A stretch of DNA of 39,774 nt from Caenispirillum salinarum AK4 (GCF_000315795.1 NZ_ANHY01000033.1:1-39774); one strand, 5' to 3'. Shown: positions 21,086 through 29,854, counted from the first letter of the stretch. The notes: generated from the sequence alone by a model not told the origin. A program made the numbers and translations.

Positions 21086-21378
21086 GCGAGCGCATTCCCC
21101 CGCATGTGGATTCGGGCGTCGCCGCCCTGCTGGCGGAGGCCCCCGCCGGGGGCGTGGTCAAACGGTCCGTCACCATCGCCGGCCACCGGACCTCGGTCTC
21201 GCTGGAAGCCCCCTTCTGGGATGCCCTGCAGGCCATCGCCCGGTCGGAACGCACCACCGTCACCGCCCTGGTGACCGCCGTCGACAGCCGCCGCGACCAG
21301 ATGGCCGGCAACCTGTCGAGCGCGCTGCGGGTGTTCTGCCTGCGCTGGACCCAGAGCAAGGCCGGCACGCTGGAATAG
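21082..21378 (+). CDS. Ribbon-helix-helix (RHH_4-type) DNA-binding protein
   Basis: 98 residues starting at the GTG at 21082, inside the kinase stop (GTGA), with GGAGGATACACC before it. Seen: VKRSVTIAGHRTSVSLEAPFWDALQ (beta ribbon and first helix), then IARSERTTVTALVTAVDSRR and NLSSALRVFCL, matching the alphaproteobacterial RHH_4/COG4321 pattern. It is likely a dimeric DNA-binding protein; its targets are unknown. There is no receiver domain. Its coupling to a histidine kinase could mean a non-canonical output, autoregulation of the operon, or simple co-location. It is convergent with the AsmA gene; a weak hairpin GACGAC-N7-GTCGTC lies between them. Confidence 0.85.
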   Translation: MSERIPPHVDSGVAALLAEAPAGGVVKRSVTIAGHRTSVSLEAPFWDALQAIARSERTTVTALVTAVDSRRDQMAGNLSSALRVFCLRWTQSKAGTLE

Positions 21379-21431
21379 CCCTCCCCGCTGACGACGCCAT
21401 CAGTCGTCGCCCGTCGCACTTTCCTCCCGCC

Positions 21432-24400
21432 CTACCGGAACAGCATTTCCTTCAGGGCATCGCGCAGGACCTTTTCCGGCTTCTGCTCGGGCGCTTGTTC
21501 CTTCTCGGCCCCGCCGATCTCTTCTTCCAGCAGCTGCCGCACGGCATCACGGGCGCGCGCCTCGGGCTTTTCCGACGGCGCGGCGGCATCGCCGTCCTGC
21601 GCCTGACGGCGGGTGGCGATCACCACGTCGGGATTGTCCAGCGGGCCGCTCACGCGCACCGGGATGACGTCGGGCAGCGACACCGCCCCGCCCAGAAGCT
21701 GGGTCACCGCATTCTGCGCCAGCCGCACGCGGCCCTCCACGTCCAGCGTCCAGGGCGGCAGCGCCACGGTGCCCGCCAGCGTGCCGTTGTAGAGGTTCGA
21801 CTCCAGGCTCACCGGGTCGTCCTCGGCGAAGCGCACCACGCCCCCCGCCACCGTGAAGTCGCCGGTCACGTCGACGCCGTAACTTTCCCCGCCCAGGCCG
21901 CCGCCCAGGCGGTCCAGCAGCCGCAGCGGCGCCAGGATGGCCGCCAGCGCCGACCCCTCGGGATCGCCCTCCACCCGGCGCATGTCCACCTTGCGCAGGG
22001 CCAGCCGGCCCGATCCGTCGAGGCTCGACACCAGCGCGAATTCGCTTTCGCCGGTTGCCGCGACGTCGACGGAGACGTCCATGCGCCCGCGCGCCGACCG
22101 CTGCCCCGACACCGCCGTCAGCGCCGCCCCCACATCCATGCCGGACAGGGTCGCGGAAAGGGCCGCCGCCGCCCCGCCGGCGTCGGCGCGGGCGAGAGAG
22201 CCGCCCAGGGTCAACGGCCCGCCGAACAGCGAGCCGGTCAGTGTCGGCACCTCCAGCCGCCCGCCGGCCAGCACGGCCGACAGCTCGGCGCCGTTCAACA
22301 CCCAGTCCTCGTAGGACAGGGCGCCGGCCGTCAGCGCAAGATCGACGTCGGCGGCGTCCAGGGCCTCCAGGTCCAGCGGCTCGCGCGACCATCGCGGCGC
22401 ACCGCCAGCCTGAGCCGGCATGGCGACCGGCCCCTTCGCCTGCGGCGCCGCACCGATGCGCATGGAGGCCGGGATCACGCCGCCCGGAGGCTGCTCCGGC
22501 CCCCGCCATGCCGTCTGCTCGGCCGGCAGGAAGGCATCGAGCGGCAGGCGGTCGGCGTCCAGGGTGGCGGAAACGCGGGGGCGCTCGCCGCCGGTCTCCA
22601 CGGTCGCCCGGCCGGTCAGCGTGGTGGGGCCGAGACGCAGGGTCATGTCCTCCAGCCGCACGTCGCCGCCCGAACCGCTGGCGCGGGTGGTCAGGGACAG
22701 GGGCCCGAGGCCCGTGCCGCCGCGCGGTTCATAGGCCACGCCCAGGCGCCGCAACAGGGTCACGACGCTGCCGTGGTCGGCGGTGAGCGACAGGTCATAG
22801 GCCGGCGCGGCCCCTCGCAGGTTCCGCAGGGTGCCTTCCGCCGAAAGGGAACCGCCGGCGATCTGGTTGTTCGAACGCAGCGACAGCGCATTCAGCGGGC
22901 CGTTCAGCGTCGCCGACAGGGCCACGGGCGCAAGCTGGTCCGGGTCCACCGGCAGCGTCATGTCCAGCAGTCGCGAGATGCGGCCGGGATCGTCGGCGGA
23001 TACGGCGATGCTGAGGCCGTCGAAGCGCGGCTCGCCGCCGAAGCCCGACAGCCCGCCGCCCACGCTGACGGTCGCGCCGGCGATCTGGCTGAGAACGGTG
23101 TCGCCAAAGGTGGCGGTGCCCTCCAGCAGGGTCACGTCCAGCCGGGCGTCGCGCACCTCGGTGTCGCGCCACGTCAGCATCCCCGCGCGGGCCTTGATGT
23201 TGGCGTCGAAGGTGTTGAGCACGTCCAGCCCGGCGAAGAGCGGGGGCCCGCTCGACTCGCCGGCCGCGCCCTGCGGCGCCGGCTCTGCGGCGGGCGCGGC
23301 AGGCCCGGCCGGTTCGGACGGCTCTGCCGGCCCTGGAATCGCGGCGCCGGGGTCGGCCAGGTAGGCATCCAGGTTCAGGCTGTCCACCGACAGCGACAGC
23401 CCGAAAGCGGGGCGGGCGCCGGTCGTCCGCACCGCCGCCGCCCCCTGGTAAGTGGTCAGGTCCAGTTGTCCCTGTAGATTCTCCACCACGATCTGCGCCG
23501 CCGTGCCGCTGACCGCCGCCGTGGCGGTGAAGCGGCGCAGGCGGTCGGCCGGTACGTCCTCGACCGTCACGCCCAGCCACTCCAGCAGGGCCCGCAGGTT
23601 GCTGGACTTCACCTCGGCGGTGCCGTCCAGGCGCGCGGGGTCGGTGCGCGTGTTCAGGAAACCGAAGCCGTTGACCTCGGACGAGCCGGGCAGCAGGGCC
23701 TGGACCTGGTTGAAGGTCACCTCGCCGTCGGCCAGCGTGGCGTTCAGCCGGGCGGAGCGCACCAGTCCGCCGCGCCAGGTGACGACGTCGGCACCGACGT
23801 CGACGCTGCCCGTCAGGTCCGGCGGCAGGTCGGGCAGCAGACCCCGCCCGCCGCTCGCCGCGGGAGCCGGCACCGCAGGCGCCGCATCGCCGGCCGTGGC
23901 GGCGGCCGGAATGATGGCGCCGGCCTGAGGCGATGCAGGGGCACGGGGTCCCGGCGCCAGGCGCGCCTCCTTGAGCAGGGCGTCCATGTCGATGCGGGTG
24001 AAGGCCAGCGCCACGTCGATGCTCGGCGCACCGGCGAGGCTGGCCGAGACGCCGCCTGTGCCTTCGGTTTCGCCCAGGCGCAGGGTCATGTCGTCCAGCG
24101 CCACCTGCGCCGGCGAGGCCGTCAATGTGCCGGCCAGGCGGAACGGGCGATCCAGCGGCGCCCGATCCGGCACGCCGTTGAGCGCCGCCAGCGTGCGCGA
24201 CAGCGAGGGGCTGGCGACCGTCATGTCGCCTGTGAACGACGGGCCGTCGCCGCCGGCAAGGCCGGCAAGCCGACCCTGAACCTCCATCTCGCCCCCGGTC
24301 TCGGGCAGACCGAGTGTCAGGAACAGCGAGGTCGCCGGGTCCTGCGGGCCGAACCGCCCGGTGCGGACCGTCGCCGCCAGTCGTGCGCCGCGCAGGGTGG

Positions 24401-25028
24401 CTTCCAGGTCGCCCTCGAAGGGGCCGCGCAGGCTGTCGGCCGCGACGCGACCGTCAATGCCCTCGATGCGCATTTCGGCGCCGGCCGCGTCGCGCCACAG
24501 GACTTCGCCGTCCTCGACCACCAGGCTGTCGAGGGCCACCTGGAAATCGTCGGCCACCGTCTCCGCCGCGCCCTCCAGCGAGCCGCCGTCCGGACCGGGA
24601 ACCGCGCCGCCGGCGGGCTCTCCCTCGGCTCCCGACGCCTGCCCGGATACGCGCCAGTTGCCGCTGCCGTCGGGCAGGACCTCCAGCACCACGCGAGGGC
24701 GCACCAGCCGCACCGACTCCACCCGCACCTCGCCGGCCAGCAGCGGACCGAAGGCCACCCGGACGTCCAGGGCGTCCACCCGCACCATGGCCTCGTCGCT
24801 GCCGGCGGCGGCGTTGGCGAAGGTGACGCCCGAGGCCGACAGGGTGGGCGTGGGCAGCAGCGACAGCGACAACTCGCCGGCAATGTCCAGGTCGCGTCCC
24901 GTCTCCTGCTCCACCCAGGCGGTGACGCGGTCCTTGTAGCGGTTCCAGTCGATCACCGACGGCGCCACCAGCACGCCCGCGATCAGCAGGACCAGAAGGA
25001 CGGCGATCCCGATCAGGGCTTTCTTCAC
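21432..25028 (-). CDS. AsmA family protein
   Basis: 1198 residues from the GTG at 25028, with GGAG nine bases upstream; this start gives KKALIGIAVLLVLLIAGVLVAP as N-terminal membrane anchor (about 3-25), followed by the family hallmark DWNRYKDRVTAWVEQETGRDLDIAGELSL. The rest is a very long beta-rich repeat region with low-complexity Pro/Ala linkers (near 400-450 and 600-640), ending in the AsmA_2-like part DVTGDFTVAGGVVRFAEDDP and IPVRVSGPLDNPDV. Known: AsmA-like proteins bridge the periplasm and are linked to lipid movement to, and assembly of, the outer membrane. The C-terminal tail (about 1150-1198) is charged. It is encoded alone; an intrinsic terminator 110 bases upstream separates it from earlier transcription. 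Confidence 0.92.
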   Translation of the reverse strand: MKKALIGIAVLLVLLIAGVLVAPSVIDWNRYKDRVTAWVEQETGRDLDIAGELSLSLLPTPTLSASGVTFANAAAGSDEAMVRVDALDVRVAFGPLLAGEVRVESVRLVRPRVVLEVLPDGSGNWRVSGQASGAEGEPAGGAVPGPDGGSLEGAAETVADDFQVALDSLVVEDGEVLWRDAAGAEMRIEGIDGRVAADSLRGPFEGDLEATLRGARLAATVRTGRFGPQDPATSLFLTLGLPETGGEMEVQGRLAGLAGGDGPSFTGDMTVASPSLSRTLAALNGVPDRAPLDRPFRLAGTLTASPAQVALDDMTLRLGETEGTGGVSASLAGAPSIDVALAFTRIDMDALLKEARLAPGPRAPASPQAGAIIPAAATAGDAAPAVPAPAASGGRGLLPDLPPDLTGSVDVGADVVTWRGGLVRSARLNATLADGEVTFNQVQALLPGSSEVNGFGFLNTRTDPARLDGTAEVKSSNLRALLEWLGVTVEDVPADRLRRFTATAAVSGTAAQIVVENLQGQLDLTTYQGAAAVRTTGARPAFGLSLSVDSLNLDAYLADPGAAIPGPAEPSEPAGPAAPAAEPAPQGAAGESSGPPLFAGLDVLNTFDANIKARAGMLTWRDTEVRDARLDVTLLEGTATFGDTVLSQIAGATVSVGGGLSGFGGEPRFDGLSIAVSADDPGRISRLLDMTLPVDPDQLAPVALSATLNGPLNALSLRSNNQIAGGSLSAEGTLRNLRGAAPAYDLSLTADHGSVVTLLRRLGVAYEPRGGTGLGPLSLTTRASGSGGDVRLEDMTLRLGPTTLTGRATVETGGERPRVSATLDADRLPLDAFLPAEQTAWRGPEQPPGGVIPASMRIGAAPQAKGPVAMPAQAGGAPRWSREPLDLEALDAADVDLALTAGALSYEDWVLNGAELSAVLAGGRLEVPTLTGSLFGGPLTLGGSLARADAGGAAAALSATLSGMDVGAALTAVSGQRSARGRMDVSVDVAATGESEFALVSSLDGSGRLALRKVDMRRVEGDPEGSALAAILAPLRLLDRLGGGLGGESYGVDVTGDFTVAGGVVRFAEDDPVSLESNLYNGTLAGTVALPPWTLDVEGRVRLAQNAVTQLLGGAVSLPDVIPVRVSGPLDNPDVVIATRRQAQDGDAAAPSEKPEARARDAVRQLLEEEIGGAEKEQAPEQKPEKVLRDALKEMLFR

Positions 25029-25136
25029 GACAGGGCTCCGCTCTTTTATGCAATTCCAGGACGTTACTCCGTCCCGCGCTTGGGGGAATTGTAGCCGCCC
25101 GGGGCCGTCTCTCCTACCTTGAGGATCACGCGCGCC

Positions 25137-25170
25137 GAAAAAAGAGGGCGACCCGCCGCGCGGGCCGCCC
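25137..25170 (-). terminator. Strong intrinsic terminator with no recognised gene in front of it
   Basis: On the minus strand GGGCGGCCCG pairs with CGGGTCGCCC (ten pairs, one G-U) around a CGCGG loop and is followed by TCTTTTTTC. The nearest upstream gene on this strand is the lipoprotein at 25739-25990, about 570 bases away and with its own hairpin. It may end a small RNA or act as a leader attenuator for the AsmA gene. Confidence 0.85.
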
Positions 25171-25300
25171 CCAAAGGGCAATCAAGGAGTCTTGATGCTC
25201 GATGATGATGAAGGCCGGCGCGGCGAAAATTGGGGCCTCCGGTCCGGCCGGCCTTCATGCGCGAACACGCCCCTCGCCCGAGCGACGGACGTGCCACGCC
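25171..25300 (-). ncRNA. Possible small RNA ending at the 25137-25170 terminator
   Basis: Upstream of the terminator, GAAGGCCGG and CCGGCCTTC (about 25210-25257) form a long-range stem around a segment containing CCCAATTTTCG. A structured element next to a strong terminator with no ORF suggests a small RNA. Its 5' end and promoter were not found, and no known RNA family (6S, SRP, tmRNA, RNase P) was recognised. Boundaries are approximate. Confidence 0.3.
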
Positions 25301-25687
25301 CCGTGACCCGCCCCTGCCGCAGGCACGGCACGCAGGGCGGGGCAATCCTGCCGCGAACAGGGATAGGCGCAGACTCATCGCACGGCCGTTACGGGACGGC
25401 CGGAGTCGGCGCTCATGACATAAGGAATGACATTCGTCCGCCGCGCAGCCGCGACAGGCGCGGCGCGGGCCCAGGAATGCGCGCCATGACATGTTCCCCC
25501 TGTTCGGGCGCGTCCGGACGTTGTTGTTGAGGTGTCCGGTCCGCAATAACCGTTTCGTCCGCAGCCTTTCTACGGCCACGCAAGCCCCTGATCAGAGGCG
25601 TCGGCATGATGCCACGGCCGGTCGGGCCGGACAAAGAAAATCCGCGCCGATTGTCGGACTTCCGCACACCCCGGCGCACGCAAAGGA
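25301..25687. other. Gene-poor region between the AsmA leader and the lipoprotein gene
   Basis: No credible gene. Contains ATGACA repeated at about 25414, 25427 and 25486 (the first two as ATGACA-TAAGGA-ATGACA) and an inverted repeat CCGGAC-N14-GTCCGG at about 25514-25539. Their role is unknown. Confidence 0.4.
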
Positions 25688-25714
25688 AACGGGCCGCCAC
25701 AGGGGCGGCCCGTT
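25688..25714 (-). terminator. Hairpin after the small lipoprotein gene
   Basis: AACGGGCCGCC pairs with GGCGGCCCGTT around a short loop; on the minus strand it is followed by TCCTTTG, a weak uridine tract. It lies 25 bases after the gene and is probably its terminator. Confidence 0.6.
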
Positions 25715-25738
25715 CCGGGGCGACGGCGGTGCCGGTTC

Positions 25739-25990
25739 CTAGTCGAACAGGCCGCCGCCCTCGTCGTACTCGCCTTCGTCGTCCTGCGCCTGCTCATAGA
25801 GGTAGCCGGCGCCGGCACCGGCCGCGCCGCCCAGCAGGGCCTCGGTCGCGCCGCCGCCGGCGATGCCGCCGACGGCAGCACCCAGGCCGGCGCCCGCGGC
25901 GGTCGATTCCTGGGTCTCGTTCATGCCGGAACACGCCGACAAGGCGACGGCACTGGTCGACAGAACGGCAGCGATCATCAACTTACGCAT
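25739..25990 (-). CDS. Small glycine-zipper lipoprotein
   Basis: 83 residues; start at 25990 with a perfect AGGAGG nine bases upstream. Seen: a lipoprotein signal peptide with lipobox LSAC and acceptor Cys20, then a glycine/alanine-zipper segment (about 32-62: GAGLGAAVGGIAGGGATEALLGGAAGAGAG) of the kind found in small outer-membrane-associated osmotic or stress lipoproteins, and an acidic tail (EQAQDDEGEYDEGGGLFD). Ser after the lipidated Cys favours transport to the outer membrane (by Escherichia coli rules). Function unknown. It is encoded alone between the MFS gene and a gene-poor region. Confidence 0.85.
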   Translation of the reverse strand: MRKLMIAAVLSTSAVALSACSGMNETQESTAAGAGLGAAVGGIAGGGATEALLGGAAGAGAGYLYEQAQDDEGEYDEGGGLFD

Positions 25991-26084
25991 GGTGAAGACC
26001 TCCTAGCGTCTGTTTTCTGACCGCGAAACGAAAGCCGCAGTACGCGGGTTCACCGACTACGCCGTACGACGCAGGTCACCCGTA

Positions 26085-27491
26085 TCAGCCCCGCGGCGGC
26101 GGACCCCTGGTCTCCGGCGGCGTTTCGGGCGGCGCCGGCCCGGCCTCAGGCTCAGGACCCGTGTTCTGGCTGGCCGGCGCAGTGGGCTCCGCCACCGTGG
26201 TCACCGGCGGGCGCTCCTCCACCGGCTCCATGATGTCCATCTCGGCGATGGCGTCGGTGTCGGCACGCGGGTCCAGTTCGAATGACTGCGGCGTCGCCAG
26301 GGGCGACAGCGGCATGACGAAATCGCCCTGCTCCGACGGCAGCGGCGGCGGGCGCCGGGTGACGCGCCACAGGGAATAGGCCACCAGCACGCCGAAGACG
26401 GTGGAGGTATACGCGAACAGCAGCCAAGGCGGCCGCTCCAGCATGACGAAAGACGCGATCAGCGGCCCGACCACCGCACCCAGGCCGTAGATCAGCAGAA
26501 GCCCGCCGCTGGCGACGACGAACTCATGGGGCTCCAGGTGGTCGTTGACGTGGGCGATCAGCAGGGAATAGAGCGGCATGGTGATGGCGCCGAACACTGC
26601 GGTCGCCGCCACGATCCCGGTGAACCCGCCGCCGTAGATGGACACCACGGCCACGCCGCCGCCACCCAGCACGGCCAGGATGGTAAAAACGATCACCACC
26701 GAGCGCCGGTCGAAGCGGTCCGACAGCCAACCCACCGGATACTGCGCCAGCGCACCGCCCACCACCAGCGCGGCCATGGCGAAGGCCACCGCCTCCACGC
26801 CAAAGCCGCTGCGCTGCACGAACACCGGGATCAGGCCCATGCTGGCGGCGTTGGCCATGGCGACCATGAACACGCCCACCACGCCCAGCGGCGAGGCCGT
26901 ATATAGCCGCCGCAGTTGCAGGCGGGCCGCCGCCACCGGCGCCGGCGCAACGCCGCGCGTCATGGCCACCGGCACCAGGGCCAGCGACATCAGCAGCGCC
27001 GCGAGGCTGAACAGTTCGAAGCCTTCGGGCGCGGCGATGTTCAGCAGCATCAGGCCGGCGGTCATGGCGCTCAGGTCCACGGCGCGGTAGATGCTGAACA
27101 GCGCGCCCCGGTTCTCGTTGGTGGCGCGGTCGTTCAGCCAGCTTTCGATAACGGTGTACAGCCCCGCCAGCGCCAGCCCGGCGATGGCGCGCATCACCCA
27201 CCACACCCACGGCTCCACGATGATGGGATAGATGAGGATCGTCGCCGCCGCGATCACCGACATGGCGGCGAAGGTGCGTATGTGCCCGACACGCACCACC
27301 ATGTGCGGCGCCGCCCAGCAGCCGGCGATGAAGCCGGCGTAGTAGCCCGACACCAGAAGGCCGATCTCGGCGGCGTTGAAGGCCTCGATATTGGCGCGGA
27401 CGGTGATCAGCGTGCCCTGCAGGCCGTTGCCCATCACCATGATGGCGACGGACAGGAGGAGGGCGCCGATGGCGGCGACGGCGGTGACCAT
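26085..27491 (-). CDS. MFS transporter, YcaD-like, with long cytoplasmic tail
   Basis: 468 residues from the ATG at 27491 with GGAG about nine bases upstream. Twelve predicted helices: the N-half includes IMVMGNGLQGTLITVRA, YYAGFIAGCWAAPHMVVRVGHIRTFAA (motif A-like loop) and ESWLNDRATNENRGALFSIY; the C-half includes QYPVGWLSDRFDRRSV and AHVNDHLEPHEFVVASGG. The last ~95 residues are a Pro/Glu/Thr-rich cytoplasmic extension containing EQGDFVMPLSP and DPRAD. Substrate unknown. It is a clear paralogue of the transporter at 33667-34974. It is divergent from speE, so a polyamine link is possible but only by position. Confidence 0.9.
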   Translation of the reverse strand: MVTAVAAIGALLLSVAIMVMGNGLQGTLITVRANIEAFNAAEIGLLVSGYYAGFIAGCWAAPHMVVRVGHIRTFAAMSVIAAATILIYPIIVEPWVWWVMRAIAGLALAGLYTVIESWLNDRATNENRGALFSIYRAVDLSAMTAGLMLLNIAAPEGFELFSLAALLMSLALVPVAMTRGVAPAPVAAARLQLRRLYTASPLGVVGVFMVAMANAASMGLIPVFVQRSGFGVEAVAFAMAALVVGGALAQYPVGWLSDRFDRRSVVIVFTILAVLGGGGVAVVSIYGGGFTGIVAATAVFGAITMPLYSLLIAHVNDHLEPHEFVVASGGLLLIYGLGAVVGPLIASFVMLERPPWLLFAYTSTVFGVLVAYSLWRVTRRPPPLPSEQGDFVMPLSPLATPQSFELDPRADTDAIAEMDIMEPVEERPPVTTVAEPTAPASQNTGPEPEAGPAPPETPPETRGPPPRG

Positions 27492-27608
27492 GGAAACTCC
27501 GGCGGGACTCGGGACGGTGGTTCGTGCGGGCGGACAGGCTAGCGCGCCGGCGTCCTGTCGCCAACGCATGACACACCACAGCGATCGGATTTTGCGGCCC
27601 TTTTGGGG

Positions 27609-27637
27609 GTGACCCGCGGACGCGCGTGCTCTATACC
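27609..27637 (+). promoter_or_regulatory. Sigma-70-like promoter of speE
   Basis: GTGACC (27609-27614), 17-base spacer, TATACC (27632-27637), about 58 bases before the speE start. The -35 box is imperfect, but spacing and -10 are good. Confidence 0.5.
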
Positions 27638-27694
27638 CTCGGGTTCAGACGCACATCCACTCAATTCTTGCAAAACGGACGGATTGGCAAGCCG

Positions 27695-28549
27695 ATGGCG
27701 ACCATCTTCTCCGAAACCCTGCACAAGGGCTACGGCCAGCACATGGAAGTCGCGGGCGACATGCTGGTCAACCAGCGCTCGGAATTCCAGCACATCCAGA
27801 TCTTCGACACCGAGGCGCTGGGCCGCGTGATGACCCTGGACGGGGTCGTCCAGATCACCGAGCGCGACGAAGCCTCCTATTCCGAAATGCTGACCCACCT
27901 GCCCATGGTCGAGCACGGCGCGGTCAAGCGCGTGATGATCGTCGGCGGCGGCGACGGCGCCATTGCCGAGGAGTGTCTCAAGCACCCCGGCGTCGAGGTC
28001 GACATGTGCGAAATCGACGGCATGGTGGTGGACTACTGCAAGCAGTACTTCGCCAGCGTGAACAAGGGCGTGTTCGACGACCCCCGCTTCAACCTGTTCG
28101 TCGCCGACGCCTTCGAGCACCTGAAGGCCGCCGACAGCAAGGGCAAGTACGACCTGATCATCGCCGACCGCCCGGACCCGCTCGGCCCGGCGCAGGTGCT
28201 GTTCGCCACCGAGTTCTATGAACTGATCCGCGACGCCCTGACCGACACCGGCATTGCGGTGTTCCAGAACGGCTGCCCCTTCTTCCAGGCCGACGAACTG
28301 ACCGGCACCATGCAGCAGTTGCGCGGTGTCTTCCCTCACGCCGGCACCTACCTGACGGTCACGCCCACCTACATCGGCGGCTTCATGGCGCTGACCTGGG
28401 GGTCCAAGGGCACCAACCTTGGCAGCCTGTCGGTCGAGGAGGCCGCCAAGCGGGTCGAGCAGATCCAGCTGTCCACCGACTACTACTCGCCGGCCCTGCA
28501 TGCAGGCGCCTTCGCCCTGCCGGCGTGGATCGAGCGGCTGACGGTGTAA
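27695..28549 (+). CDS. speE: Spermidine synthase (polyamine aminopropyltransferase)
   Basis: 284 residues from the ATG at 27695 (MATIFSETLHKGYGQHMEV); upstream in-frame ATG adds 23 non-homologous residues. The ribosome site is weak. Seen: YGQ and QRSEFQHIQIFD substrate/cosubstrate segments, LDGVVQITERDEASYSEMLTHLPM, the dcSAM-binding GGGDGAIAEE, CEID and the catalytic loop ADRPDPLGPAQ. Here the usual DSSDP/DCTDP is DRPDP, keeping both aspartates but with Arg-Pro in the middle. It transfers an aminopropyl group from decarboxylated SAM to putrescine. It is cytosolic. It faces a decarboxylase gene at 30219-31406 across a toxin-antitoxin module. Confidence 0.96.
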   Translation: MATIFSETLHKGYGQHMEVAGDMLVNQRSEFQHIQIFDTEALGRVMTLDGVVQITERDEASYSEMLTHLPMVEHGAVKRVMIVGGGDGAIAEECLKHPGVEVDMCEIDGMVVDYCKQYFASVNKGVFDDPRFNLFVADAFEHLKAADSKGKYDLIIADRPDPLGPAQVLFATEFYELIRDALTDTGIAVFQNGCPFFQADELTGTMQQLRGVFPHAGTYLTVTPTYIGGFMALTWGSKGTNLGSLSVEEAAKRVEQIQLSTDYYSPALHAGAFALPAWIERLTV

Positions 28550-28560
28550 ATAATAAAGGT

Positions 28561-28587
28561 GCGAGGGGCCCGACGCGGACCCCTCGC
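28561..28587. terminator. Shared terminator between speE and the DUF429 gene
   Basis: GCGAGGGG pairs with CCCCTCGC. On the minus strand it is followed by ACCTTTATTATTT, so it works best for the leftward DUF429 gene; it can also stop speE transcription. Confidence 0.7.
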
Positions 28588-28598
28588 GCTCCCCGCGT

Positions 28599-29405
28599 TT
28601 ACTTGGAGCGGTCCAGGACCGTTTCCGAGCGGCCGAGAGCCTCGGCGTTGCGGCGGAGTTGGGCGACAGCCCAGGGCCGGGTGTGGGCGCCCAGCGTGAT
28701 GAAACCGTCCGCCGCGTCGCCGACCGCCACATAGCGCCCACGGGCGACCGAGAGCGCCGTGAGGGCGCAGACCAGGGCCGCGCGCTCGTCGTGGTCGCGG
28801 ACCTCTGCCGGACGCTGAAGACACGCGCGGCCGGGCAGCAGGTCTTCCAGCAGCGCCGCCAGCCGGTCTTGCGGCGGTGCGGGCGCCGTGCCCAGCAGGT
28901 GGGCGTAGTAGACGTCGGAGCGCTGGCCATGCTCCGGCACGCCATCCTTCTCCAGCATCGTCCCGAGGAAACTGGTGGGGAACGCCTCCACCAGCGCCCG
29001 GTCGTGGATGGCACCCGCGAAGGACGCGGGGCCGAGGCAGCCGGTGTCCAGCACCAGCGCGGCGAACACCGTCGCCTCCTGGTTCAGCCGGCGCCCCTGC
29101 GGCGAGGAGGACTGCCCGGGCTTGCCGATGCGCTGGAAGCCGCGCGTCAGCAGGCGTTCGGGCAGGCGGTAGCGGTCCATGATCTCCAGGCTGCCGTGGA
29201 TGGGGCCGTCGATGGCGCAGACGTCGGCGCCTGGCCCGATCATGTCGACCACCACGGCGCGGCGCTCGGCCAGATCGACACCCACCGGCACGATCCGCCA
29301 GGAGACGGCATCCTGAGTCCATTCCAGCCGGCAGACGGCGGAGGACTTGCGGTTGGGTGCCCAGCCTACGTCGATGCCGAGGACGGCGCCGGAGTCGCGG
29401 GTCAT
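28599..29405 (-). CDS. DUF429 family protein (predicted RNase H-fold nuclease)
   Basis: 268 residues. The start at 29405 overlaps the PIN gene stop (ATGA), so it is translationally coupled. Seen: the N-terminal VLGIDVGWAPNRKSSAVC, an acidic residue on the first strand followed by a glycine turn as in DUF429/COG2410 proteins, CAIDGPI in the second acidic motif, RGFQRIGKPGQSSS, VEAFPTSFL and, toward the C-terminus, DHDERAALVCALTALSVARG with an acidic pair. DUF429 is annotated as a predicted RNase H-fold nuclease; no activity is proven. Being the third gene behind a Phd/PIN pair suggests an accessory or second effector role, but passenger status cannot be excluded. Confidence 0.72.
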   Translation of the reverse strand: MTRDSGAVLGIDVGWAPNRKSSAVCRLEWTQDAVSWRIVPVGVDLAERRAVVVDMIGPGADVCAIDGPIHGSLEIMDRYRLPERLLTRGFQRIGKPGQSSSPQGRRLNQEATVFAALVLDTGCLGPASFAGAIHDRALVEAFPTSFLGTMLEKDGVPEHGQRSDVYYAHLLGTAPAPPQDRLAALLEDLLPGRACLQRPAEVRDHDERAALVCALTALSVARGRYVAVGDAADGFITLGAHTRPWAVAQLRRNAEALGRSETVLDRSK

Positions 29406-29851
29406 GCCGGGGCCAGGGCCTCATACAGCAGCGGGGAGGGGGTGTCGGTGAAGGGGTTGACGATGGTCAGGCCGTCCAGATGCCGCCGGTCCTGCCCGTC
29501 CTCGCTGACCAACAGCGCGCACCCGGCCTGGCGGGCGGTGGCGAACATCATGGCATCCCAGAAGGACCATTGGTGACGGGCGACCATGGTCATGGCCGAG
29601 AACAGGCACTCTTCATCGGCGGCGATTACCTCCGCCGTCCCAGCCAGCCGCGCGACCACCTGCCGGGCATGGTCCGCCGGCAGCTTGCCCTTGCGGGTCA
29701 GCACATGGAAAAGCTCAGCCAGGGACTGAATAGTGATGACCAGATCAGCCTGGAATGCGCGCTCCAGCAAGGCAAGGGCGATGGCGTGGCGGCTGCCGGC
29801 GGCCTCGTCATAGGCATAGACGAGGACATTGGAGTCGAGGGTGAAGCGCAT
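29402..29851 (-). CDS. PIN-domain toxin (VapC-like ribonuclease)
   Basis: 149 residues. Seen: LDSNVLVYAYD with Asp6, SLAELFHVL with Glu46, SFWDAMMFATA with Asp99 and LLVSEDGQD with Asp118: the full PIN acidic quartet that binds metal for RNA cleavage. Known: VapC-type toxins cut tRNA or rRNA when freed from the antitoxin. The start lies 3 bases after the antitoxin stop. The following gene overlaps its stop. It is slightly longer than a minimal VapC because of the C-terminal strand region (HLDGLTIVNPFTDTPSPLLYEALAPA). Confidence 0.88.
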   Translation of the reverse strand: MRFTLDSNVLVYAYDEAAGSRHAIALALLERAFQADLVITIQSLAELFHVLTRKGKLPADHARQVVARLAGTAEVIAADEECLFSAMTMVARHQWSFWDAMMFATARQAGCALLVSEDGQDRRHLDGLTIVNPFTDTPSPLLYEALAPA

Positions 29852-29854
29852 AGG

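Noticed and set aside
21387..21405. Hairpin GACGAC-N7-GTCGTC between the RHH and AsmA genes as a terminator
   Set aside because: Six-pair stem with no uridine tract on either strand; too weak to call.
25064..25579. 171-codon minus-strand frame upstream of the AsmA gene
   Set aside because: Arginine/glycine-rich, crossed by a strong terminator, no ribosome site and no family resemblance.
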